Source: Rhodamnia argentea (Eukaryota > Streptophyta > Magnoliopsida > Myrtales > Myrtaceae). From it: DNA of 64,000 bases. The DNA lies in contig NC_063156.1 of the NCBI RefSeq assembly GCF_020921035.1, positions 1,426,001-1,490,000 of the forward strand, read 5' to 3'. Below the pieces are notes generated by a model. It did not search any database and was not told the origin of the DNA. It was given only the letters and a program-made list of their open reading frames with translations. The first letter of the stretch is position 1. The number at the start of each line of letters is the position of its first letter. This document shows, in pieces, positions 47,521 to 60,087 of the stretch. Made by a program: the position numbers and the translations under genes.

Positions 47521-49318
47521 ACACACGTACCGATGTTTGGGCTTTTGCATATGAGTGATAGCAATTCATGGAAGTCGCGTCAAACTTATTTATTGAAAAG
47601 GAAATGCGCATCACAAAATATTGCGTAAGAATTGAGGAGTGTTGGTACACATAAATCATTTATCTCTAATTATGTAAAGGAAGTGATTAGTTAGATTTTA
47701 AGGCCTTTTATACGCACACCGACTCACTTTGTACATAATTTGCTTGTACCATAGGGAATGGCGAGCTTAATGGTGGAATCAGCCAACAAGATGCTGGAGA
47801 AGTGGACGGCTCTCGTAAACTCCGGAAACCCGGAGATAGACATTGAGAGAGAGATCATCTCGACGGCGGGGGAGATCATAGCCAAGACCAGCTTCGGCAT
47901 TAGCCACGAAGATGGCAAGAAAGTTTTCGAGAAGCTGCGAGCCATGCAGGTCACTCTCTTCAAGACAAATCGTTTCGTAGGCGTACCATTCAACCAATTC
48001 ATCGCCCCCAAAAAATCCATGGAGGCAAAAAGGCTAGGGAAAGAAATCGACGACCTACTAATGTCGATCATCGATGATCGCAAGGCTGGCGTAGTGGCAA
48101 ATAACCAGAAGGACTTGCTCGGACTGTTACTCGAAGGGCACTGCGAGAATGGAAGAACAGGGAAGAGTCTGACGACAAGAGAGTTGGTGGACGAGTGCAA
48201 GACCTTCTTCTTTGGGGGTCATGAGACGACGGCGTTGGCTCTGTCGTGGACGTTGCTGCTTTTGGCCATGCATCCCGAGTGGCAAGATCAGCTCAGAGAT
48301 GAGATCAAACAAGTGATTGGTGACAATAAAGAGATTGATTCAACCAAGATGGCCGGACTAAAGAAGGTGAAAACACTATTCCATAATCAGTGCACGTTTT
48401 TGTACATGGAGCTAGTTTTGTTTGCTTGTGCTTTCAATTCAATTGCTTGATGTTGCTTAGCTGATATTCCACAGGGAAAAGGTCTGTGTTTGTGTTCCCG
48501 AAGTTGGTATAATTTCATGTTTCGTAATGCGTGAATAGGTTCGGGTGGAAAATGTCCAATCATTGGAGCATGAGCATGGTTTGTTTTGGATAGAAATGAG
48601 CCTACAATTAAACTGTCCATATGAATAATTTGATCAGTTGTACTTTGATTGGCGAAAGCGTAGTCTTTAAACCACGATCCAGAGAATAAGGTCAAAATCA
48701 GAAAGTTAACGTAGAACCTAGCTATGCATCATGCGTAGGTAATTGAACATGCTTTATTCACACAGCAGAATGAGATGCAAACTTCCATTTTTGGCTTGAT
48801 TTGAGGGAGGTGGTCAACTTGTGTATGCACAAGAGTTTCAAAACTCTTTTTCGATTAGTACTGTTATCTCAAATGGTGATTGATTGCAGATGGGATGGGT
48901 AATGAATGAAGTTCTACGGCTGTATAGCCCGGCACCGAACGTGCAAAGACAGGCGCTAGAGGATATTAAAGTCTATGACATGGTAATCCCCAAGGGAACA
49001 AACATGTGGATCGATGTGGTGTCGATGAACCACGACCCCGCTCTGTGGGGGGACAACGTAAACCAATTCAAGCCAGAGCGATTCAAGGAGGACTCGCTCT
49101 ACGGAGGGTGCAAGCACAAGATGGGGTTTTTGCCATTTGGGTTCGGAGGGAGAATGTGCATCGGCCGGAATTTGACCTTGATGGAGTACAAGATTGTCTT
49201 AACCCTAATTCTCTCCAAGTTCTCCTTTTCTGTTTCACCAAGCTATTGCCACTCTCCTTCCCTTATGCTCTCTCTTAGACCTTCTCAAGGCTTGCCTCTC
49301 ATAGTCAAACCTCTTTAG
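46845..49318 (+). CDS. CYP715: Cytochrome P450, CYP72 clan, CYP715-like (copy D)
   Basis: Exons 46845-47148, 47259-47488, 47755-48366 and 48890-49318 give 524 aa. The membrane anchor, GPSPTFPLGN hinge, GGHETT helix I motif, ExxR, PERF and heme-ligand Cys472 are all present at the same positions as in A and B. Intron 1 is 110 bp and nearly identical to that of B, whereas the 3' half of intron 2 resembles pseudogene C. The product is expected to be an ER-anchored monooxygenase with the same unknown substrate class as A and B. The gene looks intact. The GA-run in the leader may affect expression, which is speculation. Confidence 0.92.
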
Positions 49319-49605
49319 GATGGTCAGCGATAGTACTTTTTTTTTTTTATATTAAAGAGTAATAATGTAGAACCTGATGTTCTTGCCAATAGCAATATTA
49401 GGGATATACACAGGGTCTATTAGCTCAGCTGCGAGTATTCATTGTAACGTTATGTATTCACATTTTATCATGGGACCGAATTTAAGTGAAACTTTTCAGT
49501 TATTACGAGAATTGTTAATCGAAAGAGACCTATGATTATTTGAATTAAGATGTGGCTATAAGATACTTTTCCCATTTATATGAAGGATGAGAGGTATTCA
49601 AATTC

Positions 49606-50484
49606 GAATCAGAAACTTATGAAACTAAATAGAGAAAATTACCGGAGAAGTTTTAAACTTATTGCAATTGTGTCAATTCAGTCATAAATTTTTTTGCATT
49701 TGTGCCTATATATAATTAGGAAAAGAAAAAAATAAGATGAAATAATGCTAAAATATTATTAAAATTTATTCACGTCAACGCCCACCCCCGCCGGCCCTCA
49801 TACCCAAAAAAGAAAAAAGAAAGAATGAAAAAGAACAAATCAAAAAGGAAAAATCGAGCCGAACCGAAATAACCGAACTGGAAAAGAAGAATGGTTATTT
49901 TCAATTACCCGAATCGAAAATCGAACTAAATTGAAATGCATGAAATTTTCAATAGTTCTGTTTAGTTAACAGTTTGGTTTGATTTTTCAGTTCGGTTTTG
50001 ACACCCTTGTATGGTTAACTTGATTTGATTCTTGGCCAGTTTTAAAAATGACATGCCCATTATCATTCATTTTTTAGCAACGAGAATGAACTTTCCTAAA
50101 TTTGAGGCGGAAACAAGACAGTTTTGAGTTTGTTCCATGAATAGGGAGACTATGTGAATTTACCAATGCACGTGCTTGAAAGGGCACATGTGCACGTGCT
50201 TTATTATTTCTAAATTCGAACAAGTGTTAGACAAGGGACAGGAAAGTCTATATGGCGACGAGAAGGGACAGGAGGTGAAAAATTTCTGCCCCTCGTCTGT
50301 ATTTCTGACGTGTATTTTTGCATGTTGAATCCACTTGGTCACAATTTGGGAAATTGCTGCGAAATTTGGCGCACCAGAGGAATGAGAAGAACGCAAAATT
50401 CATGCACGATAGAGAACTAGCACGTGATGTAAAAATGGCACTAGTTCATCAACTCGATGGTCAGCGCGATAAACGATCATACAT
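49606..50484. other. Gene-free DNA with a small foldback
   Basis: Around 49855-50010 the phrase CCGAACCGAAATAACCGAAC is partly mirrored by TTCAGTTCGGTTTTGACACC, forming a weak inverted pair of the 'accgaac' kind common in plant MITEs. Nothing else is supported. Confidence 0.35.
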
Positions 50485-50880
50485 AATAAGTATAAGGGAT
50501 AATTATAAAAAAAATCATGAAATCTATTCTACGATGGCCAATTAAGTCCTAAACCCTTTCATTATGATAATTTAGTCATGAACCTTTTGACGGTTTATAA
50601 AATTAGTCATAAACCTTTCAAGGTCAATTTGATCATAAACATTTTTGAAGATTTGACAATTAAGTCCTAAACCTGCAATTTTAATAGTTGGCCGGAAGGA
50701 CTACATTGACAAATTGATAAAATTTTAGAATTAAATTGGCAGATCATTAAAAGGTTAAGGACTAATTTGGAATTATTAATAGATTTGGGACTAAATTGGT
50801 AAATTGACATAATTGCAAAGTTCATGACTAAATTGGTCATTGTACGATCGATTTTGGACTTTTTGGACTAATTTCCCAAA
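50485..50880. mobile_element. MITE-like element of the 'ggactaaattgg' family
   Basis: Contains many copies of 'taagtcctaaacc' on the left and 'aggactaaattgg' on the right, giving an overall inverted arrangement. Same family as 19440-19790, but not part of the P450 duplication. Confidence 0.55.
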
Positions 50881-52317
50881 GCATAGGGTGGATTTGGCAA
50901 AAACATCGATATTTCTACTCTCGTTCACACTACGGGTGGGTTCGTTTCGCAAAAAACCAATGATTTGAGAAACATTTTCCTAAAAATTATTGCTTGAATC
51001 GCATATAAAAATGAATGAACTAGAGAATTCACTCAAGGCTCCGTTTATTTCCCGAAAAAATGAATGATTTAGAAAATATTTTCCAAAGATATTTACTCGA
51101 ATCACTTACAAAAATGAATGCGTGAAAATTATTTTTACCGTCCGCAAAAACATTTAGACATAAATCGTCGTCGAGAACGACATTATTTTTCATTGACTGA
51201 TTATTTCAAGCAATACAAACGATCATCCTTTCAAAAATGCTTAGCAAATCATTTGAGCCTAAATCTGAAAACCATACAATTGTGTAAATCAAAGACCCCT
51301 AAAATAAATGCACGTTGAGTCTTTAGTCATCGAAGAAAATAATTAACATTATATAGCGTAGCCCGATCTCATCCCCGGCCCCAAATAAGGCCGCGGGGAG
51401 ATTACCATTTGACGATGCTGGCCCTTTTAGAGACTAAGCTGTCAAATGATGATGGGCCTTATGGCCCAAAAAAAATCCTGATGGGCCCCTAACCTTGGGC
51501 TATTTATTCTTATGATCTTGTCCAATCTCACTCGCGACTTAAAACATTAAAAAAAAAAAAAAGTCGTTTATCAATAATGTGAAGATTGGATTGAAATGAT
51601 TTAAGTGAACTGCTATTCCATTCATAAATAGCAGCATTCTGTTCTCGGGCTTAAATCACAAAATTCGTCTATTAGTATTGTATTAATAGGATAATAATTT
51701 TGCATCTTTTTGTAGAAAAAAAAAGAGAATAATGATGTCATAAATCTAAAGTGGTGTGGTATATTTATTCTACTAGCTTATTTCTAATTACATAAAATTT
51801 GTTCTGTGGTTACACGTCATCGCTAATTGGAGTAATCGATGTTGAATCTTGGCTGAGCAATGATTGTATCGTGTGTTTGGGCAATGAAACGAGCCACCAC
51901 TTCTCGTTTTTATAATGAGCATACCATTTGCAATTCCTAATTTAACTTGTAAAAACTAATGATTTGATGGGAAAAACCCTAAAATTTGATCTATTCTCAT
52001 AAATATTTGCTATAAAAAAAAAAAGGCTCTCATATTTGCATTTTACGGGGTTTTTTGTCCGGTAAAAAGTTTGAAATTGAAATAGGAATCATTGGTCGAT
52101 GATGAGTCACAATGTGATAAAAGGAAAATCTTCGGAAAATGGTGTAAAGACCTGCCACGATGAAACGACGACGTTGCGTGGTGTCCCTCTCTCTGCCTCC
52201 TCGCTGCTTGCAGTTCTCCCTCCCCCTTTCCCTCCAATAAGGCCAATGCCCCCCAAAACGGAAGTCAGTCACGGAGACTAGAAGCTCAAGAGCTTCGCGG
52301 TTGCAGAAAGATTGAAG
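50881..52317 (+). promoter_or_regulatory. Intergenic DNA and upstream region of CPSF100
   Basis: TGGGCC-type (site II-like) motifs occur at about 51452 and 51484, as often in promoters of plant housekeeping genes, but they lie some 850 bp from the start codon. A TATAAAAA run occurs at about 52011. The transcription start cannot be fixed from sequence alone. Confidence 0.35.
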
Positions 52318-55300
52318 ATGGGGACGTCGGTCCAGGTGACGCCTCTCTGCGGCGTCTACAACGAGAACCCTCTCTCCTACTTGATCTCCATCGACGGCTT
52401 CAACTTCTTGGTCGATTGCGGCTGGAACGACCACTTCGATCCCTCTCTCCTTCAACCACTCTCCAGGTCTCTATCTCTCTCTCTCTGTTTGGGCGTGTGA
52501 TTCCGCGCGTTTCGATTCCGATGCTTGACGCTGCTCTCTCCATTTCGGTTGGCGGTGCGAAATGCGAGCTCGCCATTTCCAGAACACGCTTCCTGCTCTC
52601 TATTCGCACTATTGTTTCTCTTCGATCGACGATGCGAAAACGCGAGCTCGTCATGCGAGTGCGAGAATGTCGCCTGCTCCGCTGATCGGAATTTGCGTCT
52701 GGTTTGAAATTGAAGTCGCGAGAGTGTTCACCGTTAGTTCATCATGGTGTGCAGAGTAGCTTCGACGATAGATGCGGTGTTGCTGTCGCATCCGGACACT
52801 CTCCACCTTGGAGCTCTGCCTTATGCCATGAAACAGCTCGGGCTTTCTGCTCCTGTTTATGCCACCGAGCCGGTTTTCAGATTGGGGCTTCTTACTATGT
52901 ATGATCACTACCTGTCGCGGAAAGTAAGTAGGACTCGTACCAGACAGGTTTTTTAATCTTTTTTCCCCGCTGAACTGGTGCAATTACGTGATTTGACCTC
53001 CTGCCTCAACATGGCTTGGCCTGGATGGGGTGATTATCCTGTTGTTGTTGATGTGAACATTTTTCAAATCATAAATATAACAGGTAAATTTGCGGGTGTA
53101 TTGAGTTTGACTTAGTTTGAGCAAAGAAATAGGCCAAAGTCATAATTTTTCCTCCTTCTTTCTGTACCATTTGTATCAATTAAGAACCAGTTCAACTAAT
53201 TCTTCAGAGCTCGGTGTTGCCTATAACATATCAGATGCTAGTGCTTGGTTAACCAAAGGAACTTTTATTTTCTTCTTTTGATCCCCAATGACACCTGTAA
53301 TCTGGAGAACTGATTTTAATGGGTACATCACCTGCAGCTGTATCCTTTGCATTGTTGTTTTAGTTAACAGTTAATGCAGTCTACTATTACAGCAGTATAT
53401 GCTATTGGAGCAATGAGAAGTAATAAAAGAAAATGTCTCTCCTGTTTTCTGCAGCAAGTATCAGAGTTTGATCTATTCACATTGGATGATATTGATTCAA
53501 CTTTCCAAAACGTGACCAGGCTAACATATTCTCAGAACCATCATTTTTCCGGTAGGCATTATGAGGAATTGCATCATTTTGATCAGCGCTAGTCTGATTT
53601 TGATATATTTTGTTATTCGACTGCAGTTGCTCAGACCGAGCCCTTTCTTGAACCTTTCTAAGCATGATTGGCTATTTCTATCTTGTTTTATCTCCTTTGT
53701 GTTGATTCTGGATACATCTGTATTCCCCCCATATCTCTCTGCCTTGATCGTGGTTAGTATATTGACTTTATCAGGAAAAGGGGAGGGGATTGTCATTTCT
53801 CCACACGTGGCTGGGCATCTCCTGGGAGGTACAATCTGGAAAATATCAAAGGATGGAGAGGATGTTATATATGCAGTAGATTTTAACCATCGCAAAGAAA
53901 AGTAAGAGTTTCGACCAAGTACCTGCCTTGGCAGGCTTATTTATGCCACCAGAAATTACTTATTATACTTATGTATTTCTGCAGGCATTTGAATGGAACT
54001 GTTCTTGAATCCTTTGTCCGACCTGCCGTCTTGATTACCGATGCTTACAATGCCTTAAACAATCAGCTCCCAACTAAACAAAGGGAGAGAGGATTTATAG
54101 GTATTATCCTCTTCTTTCAAGATTCTATAAATAAAGCAGCGAGTGCATTTTGTATAATATCGAAGTTTGTTTTTCAGGGTTCAATTTCACTGTTATGCCC
54201 TGACTGATGAGCTCCTCCATATCTGCTTGTTCATTTGTATGATTTAACTGCTCACACGGTAATATTCTGTTCTAATGAAGATGCTATAAAAAAGACTGTC
54301 GAAGCAGGAGGAAATGTATTAATACCCGTTGACACTGCTGGACGAGTGCTGGAACTTGTTTTGATACTCGAAGAGGTCAGTCGGCAATCTAGGCCTGATT
54401 TTTGCTTTTGTGGCTACGGAAGACAAATCTTGCTAAATTTACATCCTGATTGCAGAGCCCTCTGAATTGTCCAATCTATTTCCTCACATATGTCGCCTCA
54501 AGCACAATTGATTATGTCAAGAGTTTCCTCGAGTGGATGAGCGACAATATAGCAAAGTCTTTTGAGCATACACGTGACAATGCTTTTCTTCTGAAGTAGG
54601 TGATTCTTTCTGCTCAAAGTTTTGGTTCTTTCAATGGCTTTTCTTTGCGCTTCATCTGATTGCACTGTGAAGTGGTTCAATTTACCTCCTAAGATATTTT
54701 CAAATTATTTTACATTATGATTATCACTTACAGGCATGTCTCGCTCCTAATTAACAAGAGTGATCTTGATAATGCTCCAGCTGGTCCAAAGGTTAAATCT
54801 CCTTTGATTTATTCGTTATTGTATAGTTCTTTATTCTTTTCGTTACTAACTATTTCAAGTTACTTTAGGTTGTTCTAGCATCCATGGCCAGCTTAGAAGG
54901 AGGCTTTGCTCATGATATATTTGTGGAATGGGCAACTGATACCAAGAATCTCATACTGTTTACTGAAAGAGGCCAGGTAATCTGCCTACTAATGTTGGTG
55001 CTACTTAATTGGTTGTGAATTTGCACAATATAAGTCATTCTGCTGTTTAATTGTGTGAACTAATCAAACTGCTTTTTGGGGCTGAACTGGTGAGAAAAAT
55101 CTTAGACCCATTAGGCATCTTCTTGATTTTTGAACTAATCAAACTGCTTTTTTGGGCTGAACTGGTGAGAAAAATCTTGGACCCACCCATTAGGCATCTT
55201 CTTGATTAGCTTCACATGGGTGTATTTTCCTGAATAAATATGTGGAATCATTTGTATATTTCGGAATATAAAATCTGCAATAGATTCATTAACAGTTGGA

Positions 55301-58300
55301 GTAAATCTCAATCTAGAATGCATGGGTATATATTTACGTCCTGTAAATCAGTGCCCCTCCTAATCACTGATGTCAGTGGCTCTTCGAATTTTAGCGTCAG
55401 AGAATAACATTGTTAGGGCTGAAGATTATATTTCCCAGAAGGCGACAAACTTATCTAGACAGTTGTAATATTACCTTTTTTTGTGCAATGTTTCAATGGA
55501 AACGGAATTGTCAGTATTATAAGGAATAAAGTAACTCTATTTGAACAGTTCTGCCAAACAAATGATTGATGGAACAGATTTCTACTGGTTTTATGATATA
55601 GTTTCCTCAGTTGTTTAAAAGCAACTTGCATATAAGATGAAAGGCATAATTACTTATGAAAAATCTATTGTTCATTTCAGTGGAAGGAACTTCCAAAAAT
55701 AAGTTGTTGCAGACGTGAATTCTAAGTTTGATTTGTTACACAGATTTTCCTTTCCTTATCATATTTATGTGCTGACAGTTACCAATGAACTTGTAGTTTG
55801 CAACCTTAGCTCGCATGCTTCAGGCAGATCCACCCCCAAAAGCTGTCAAAGTTACCATGTCTAAAAGAATTCCTTTGGTTGGGGAGGAGCTACTTGCTTA
55901 TGAAGAAGAGCAAAATCGGATAAAGAAGGAAGAAGCTATGAAAGCTAGTATTATCAAAGAAGAGGAATTAAAAGTGGTTCATGCATCTGATAATGTGGGT
56001 GATCCAATGGTCATTGATGCCAGCAACACTCAGACATCACAAGAAGGTATTTTTCTCAAGAAGTTGATATAATAGCAATTTCTGTCATGGTTTATGTCTT
56101 AGATGTTATCTGTAGCAAAAAGATGTTCACATTAGCTGGCAAAGATGTAGTAATCCATCCTAAGTTGTATTCAAGTTAAAGGTGGCAATTCCTCATGTTT
56201 GAAGCATTCGCTAATGATTCTCGCTGCTGAGTAACCTTCTTTGGGGAACTCAATTCTCCTCTTTCTTCCTCGATTTTCACTACATAGTGAAGCTTCACCT
56301 TGGATGACTCTTGGCCTGAACAATCTTTTCCCGTTAAGGACTAAGAATAACAGTGTACATAAGTATTCGGCTGTACATTATTTCTGCTTTATTTTAATGT
56401 TTAGTGTTATTTCTGGCAGCAGCTGTTTCACATGGTGGCAGATACCGTGACGTTTTAATTGATGGATTTGTTCCACCACCCAACTGTGCTGCTCCTATGT
56501 TTCCCTTTTATGAGAATGCCTCTGAGTGGGATGATTTTGGTGAAGTGATCAATCCTGATGACTACGTAATTAAAGACGATGACATGGATCAAGGAGCTTT
56601 GCCTGTAAGTATTCTATTGCAATTTTCAGCCTCTATGCTTGCCTCTTCGAGTGCTCTAGGTACCGTAGGATAGTCACCTTTGAATATCGTGTCTATTCAT
56701 CAATGCATAGTCCAGTCTGTTTTCTGGATTTGGAAAAGTGTGGATTTTCGAGATTATGCTGGGAATTTGTTATGATGCTCATCCATGACAAACTTGAAAA
56801 ATATTGGAAGGTTTTGCCAAGATTAGCGACTCTCAGCTTTATCATTAGAACTTTTGACCTGAAGAAGCTATGTAGATTGCATCGGAGTTTGTCGGCACAA
56901 TATCGTGCAAATGGTTCTTGTAAGTGTTTGCATTTCCCCAGCGTCACATGAATGAGCAACTCCTGCTAAATGATCCAGAAGAAGGGTAAACAAGAAACAA
57001 AACAAAGTAAAGTGAATTAATGGTTTGAAGCATGTAATTTGTATGGGTTGGGAGCTTTGAACATTTAATACTTATTTCATGTCAAAGGATGGTATCAGAT
57101 TATCCCTTGTCACCTAATATTAATACAGTGGCATATGAATCATATTGAGAGATCCCTTGGTTGACTTGAATGAAATAATGGTCTGTCAGCGGTGTGAGCT
57201 TTCCTAATGGAACTCTACAGTTGAAGTTCACCGAGTCTTCTCTTCCACTGTCATTTTTAGGACGGTAGTCTTTTGATATAATTATTTTTTACCTTCTATG
57301 GCGCTACAGCAATGAGATATTTGATTGGATTGATGGCTTTGCAGTTTGTGAGCAACATGGATGGAAAACTTGATGAAGGACCTGCCAGTTTGATACTTGA
57401 TATGAAGCCCTCGAAAGTTGTATCGACTGAACTAACTGTAAGTGACTTCCTTCACGAGTGATGCATGGCATGCATCATTTTATTCCTGAACTAAAGTACA
57501 GTCATGTCTCACATTGCCTCCTGAAAAGAGTACTTCCATGATGGAGATTGTGGACAGGAAGTAAACTCTCACCTAACCTTGAATTGTGGGGAAGCACCTC
57601 TTTATTTTATCGTTTCATCTATTTATTTTTTCCTTCCGTTTGGACAGAGCATCTTCATGGCATGCTACTGCTCTGTGAGAGTTTCTTGTCTTTACTTCTG
57701 AATTTGGCTGCAAAAACTTGAACTTTGTGAAAATATGGTAGCAAATGATGCTTTTTTGTACTTTGCGCTGTAAATAGTTGGCGTTTGTGGATTTAATTCA
57801 TACATTAATAATTTAATTGTTTGATGAACCTGCCTTCTACATGCGTTTTGATTTGTACTATCAGGTGCAAGTCAAATGCTCACTGATATACATGGACTTC
57901 GAGGGACGTGCGGACAGCCGAGCAATTAAATCAATACTTGCCCATGTGGCTCCCCTAAAGCTTGTAAGGTTATCTTGGCTTTGAATAGTGTGAAGGATGA
58001 CCAGAGACTGTAGGGTCTCTGTATCAGGTTCAAACTATGTTATTAAGCTTTGAAGGCAATTGTGATTCAGAATCCGATAGCATCTTAGTGTTCATGCAGG
58101 CATATGCCATGCCAGCTGAAATAAGGAGTAGATTTCCTTATTGTTTTCATCCAATGTGAGGTTTCGACCTGGTGCTGCTTACCATTCATCAAAAGATACA
58201 ACTTATTCATTACCCACTAGATTATAGTACTCATTTTGTTGGTCAAATGATACTTATCCTGTTGATGTTCTTCTGCGACTAAGCATAATTGCATTGCAAA

Positions 58301-59419
58301 ATATAACCATATGATTTGTTGGATATAAACTCGTGTTTTGCACTTTTTGGAGGTTTTGGTGCGAGGATCAGCCGAGGCAACAGAGCATCTGAAGCAACAC
58401 TGCTTGAAAAATGTCTGCCCTCAAGTCTATGCTCCCCAAATCGAAGAAACGATTGATGTCACGTCTGATTTATGTGCTTATAAGGTACTTTTAAGAATTT
58501 CTATGTAATTTGTGTCATCATGATGCTGTAAATGTGTCCTCTGACTCTTGTTTTGTGACAATTAGGTGCAACTCTCTGAGAAATTGATGAGCAATGTGCT
58601 TTTTAAAAAGGTGAGTTCCTCATGTTTTCTTTCATCTTCATAAAGCTTGATTGCCATGTTATTTTCCAGTTTGAGGGTCTCATGTCAACGGATTGTACAG
58701 CTAGGAGATCATGAAATAGCTTGGATCGATGCTGAAGTTGGAGAGACAGAGAATGGAATGTTGTCTTTGCTTCCGCTGTCAACTTCAGCACCACCACATA
58801 AATCGGTACTTGTTGGTGATTTGAAGCTGGCAGATTTCAAACAGTTTCTGTCCAGCAAGGGTGTTCAGGTAAATTTTCTCTGCTTGCTAACATGGGTTTA
58901 CTTTATCCAATATAAGTAGTGATGATGGATTTTTTACCTGAAGTGCAAGACAATCGGACAGTGCTTGACACGATTGAATGTTAAATTTTGGTGTTTGCAG
59001 GTAGAATTTGCAGGTGGAGCTCTTAGATGCGGTGAGTATGTAACACTACGCAAAGCTGGCGACGCAAGCCAGAAGGTCAGTATTTTGTGGCATTCTGTTT
59101 TGTCCTTCTTTTTTCTACTTGCGTCTTCGCTTGGTCCTGACTCCTAACCACTGTCCATACCAATCCCCTTTACCTCTGAACAAAGTAATCAGAGCTAGAT
59201 ACTTTTTCATGATTAAATTTGCCCGTGTCCGATTTATTTGGTGTGGAAGAATTATGAATGCCTGCTACCTTTTGTGTTTCTACCCAGTCATTGATTCTGT
59301 GCGTTTTCATCTCGTAGGGCGGCTTATCTGGCACTCAGCAGATTGTCCTTGAGGGCCCTCTCTGTGAAGATTATTACAAGATTCGTGATTATTTGTACTC
59401 GCAGTTTTACTTGCTTTGA
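52318..59419 (+). CDS. CPSF100: CPSF100 (CPSF2), cleavage and polyadenylation specificity factor 100-kDa subunit
   Basis: Nuclear pre-mRNA 3'-end processing subunit that pairs with the endonuclease CPSF73. 18 exons: 52318-52466, 52755-52923, 53455-53551, 53775-53901, 53985-54100, 54281-54375, 54456-54595, 54734-54791, 54869-54976, 55797-56046, 56420-56604, 57345-57437, 57865-57963, 58353-58484, 58566-58610, 58701-58868, 59001-59075, 59318-59419. Every junction is GT/AG and in frame, giving 735 aa. It starts [20 protein letters not shown] and ends YSQFYLL as in other plants. The metallo-beta-lactamase fold has HPDTLH (62-67) in place of the zinc-binding HxHxDH, as expected for this catalytically inactive paralog of CPSF73. 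Beta-CASP and C-terminal regions follow. At the exon 6/7 join (residues 194-195) about four residues (HWxQ in relatives, from memory) seem absent. Exon 11 has a CAGCAG tandem acceptor (56417-56422). Confidence 0.95.
55053..55207. repeat. Tandem duplication of about 78 bp in CPSF100 intron 9
   Basis: The phrase GAACTAATCAAACTGCTTTT...GGCATCTTCTTGATT occurs twice in succession with few differences. It lies inside the intron and does not affect coding. Confidence 0.85.
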
Positions 59420-59895
59420 GATTAGATACACATGCAAATTCTACTTATGGGGTAAAGAAGCCTGTGCCATGTCTCATTATTCTGTTGGGAGCCATTAACA
59501 GCTTATTTCTCATAAACCGAACACAGGCGCCATCACCACATGCAGCAGTGGCCGTACACCGTGAACGACGATCACCACCACTATAGTGGAGTCCATTCTT
59601 AAGTAACACCATCTTAAGGATTTTGCCATCTCTTTGTAGCTCAACATGGACTTGTTTCTTTCAAACGGCTATCGCAAAGTGTTTACACCCACTGCCATAG
59701 GTTCCTGTTTTTTTTTTTTTTTCTTCCTATTTGTATCTTACCGTATCTCAAGTCTTCTGAGCAATGGGCATAAAATGTTTGTCCTTCACTTATTTTCTAA
59801 ACAATGGATGCAAAACAACTAACCTGATCTTATCCGGCTTTACCTCATGTGTGGCTACCGGGAATAACCTCACAGATCGGTGAATTCATACTCTT

Positions 59896-60066
59896 CTAGA
59901 TAGTTGTACTGTGGCCTTTTTGTAGGTTGATGTTTCACTATAAGGAACAAATTAACGGTATCTGAACAGTTCTGGCAAACAGATGATTGATGGAAATGAT
60001 TTCTGTTGGCATTATGATATTAGTTTCATCAGTCGTTTAGATGCAACCTGTATATAAGGCGAAAGG
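59896..60066 (+). pseudogene. Degraded copy of CPSF100 intron 9 segment
   Basis: Resembles 55455-55645 of intron 9, sharing for example 'ttgaacagttctg'-like and 'gatgattgatgga' phrases and the ending 'tataaggcgaaaggc'. It lies in the same order and orientation as the next fragment, suggesting both derive from a second CPSF100 copy. Confidence 0.75.
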
Positions 60067-60087
60067 CGCTATAGTTGCATCAGTTAT

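Larger units (their letters stand above)
35535..49605. repeat. Segmental duplication, beta copy 2 (upstream region plus gene D)
   Basis: Counterpart of 16950-29643, plus about 100 bp beyond the gene that matches 32365-32467 after the solo LTR in copy 1. It contains the copia-like solo LTR not found in copy 1. Stretches between its listed features (37705-39480, 41560-44030, 44750-46130) are gene-free AT-rich DNA. Confidence 0.9.

Noticed and set aside
52030..52455. 141-codon minus-strand frame over the CPSF100 start
   Set aside because: Antisense to exon 1 of CPSF100 and its upstream region; no recognisable similarity.
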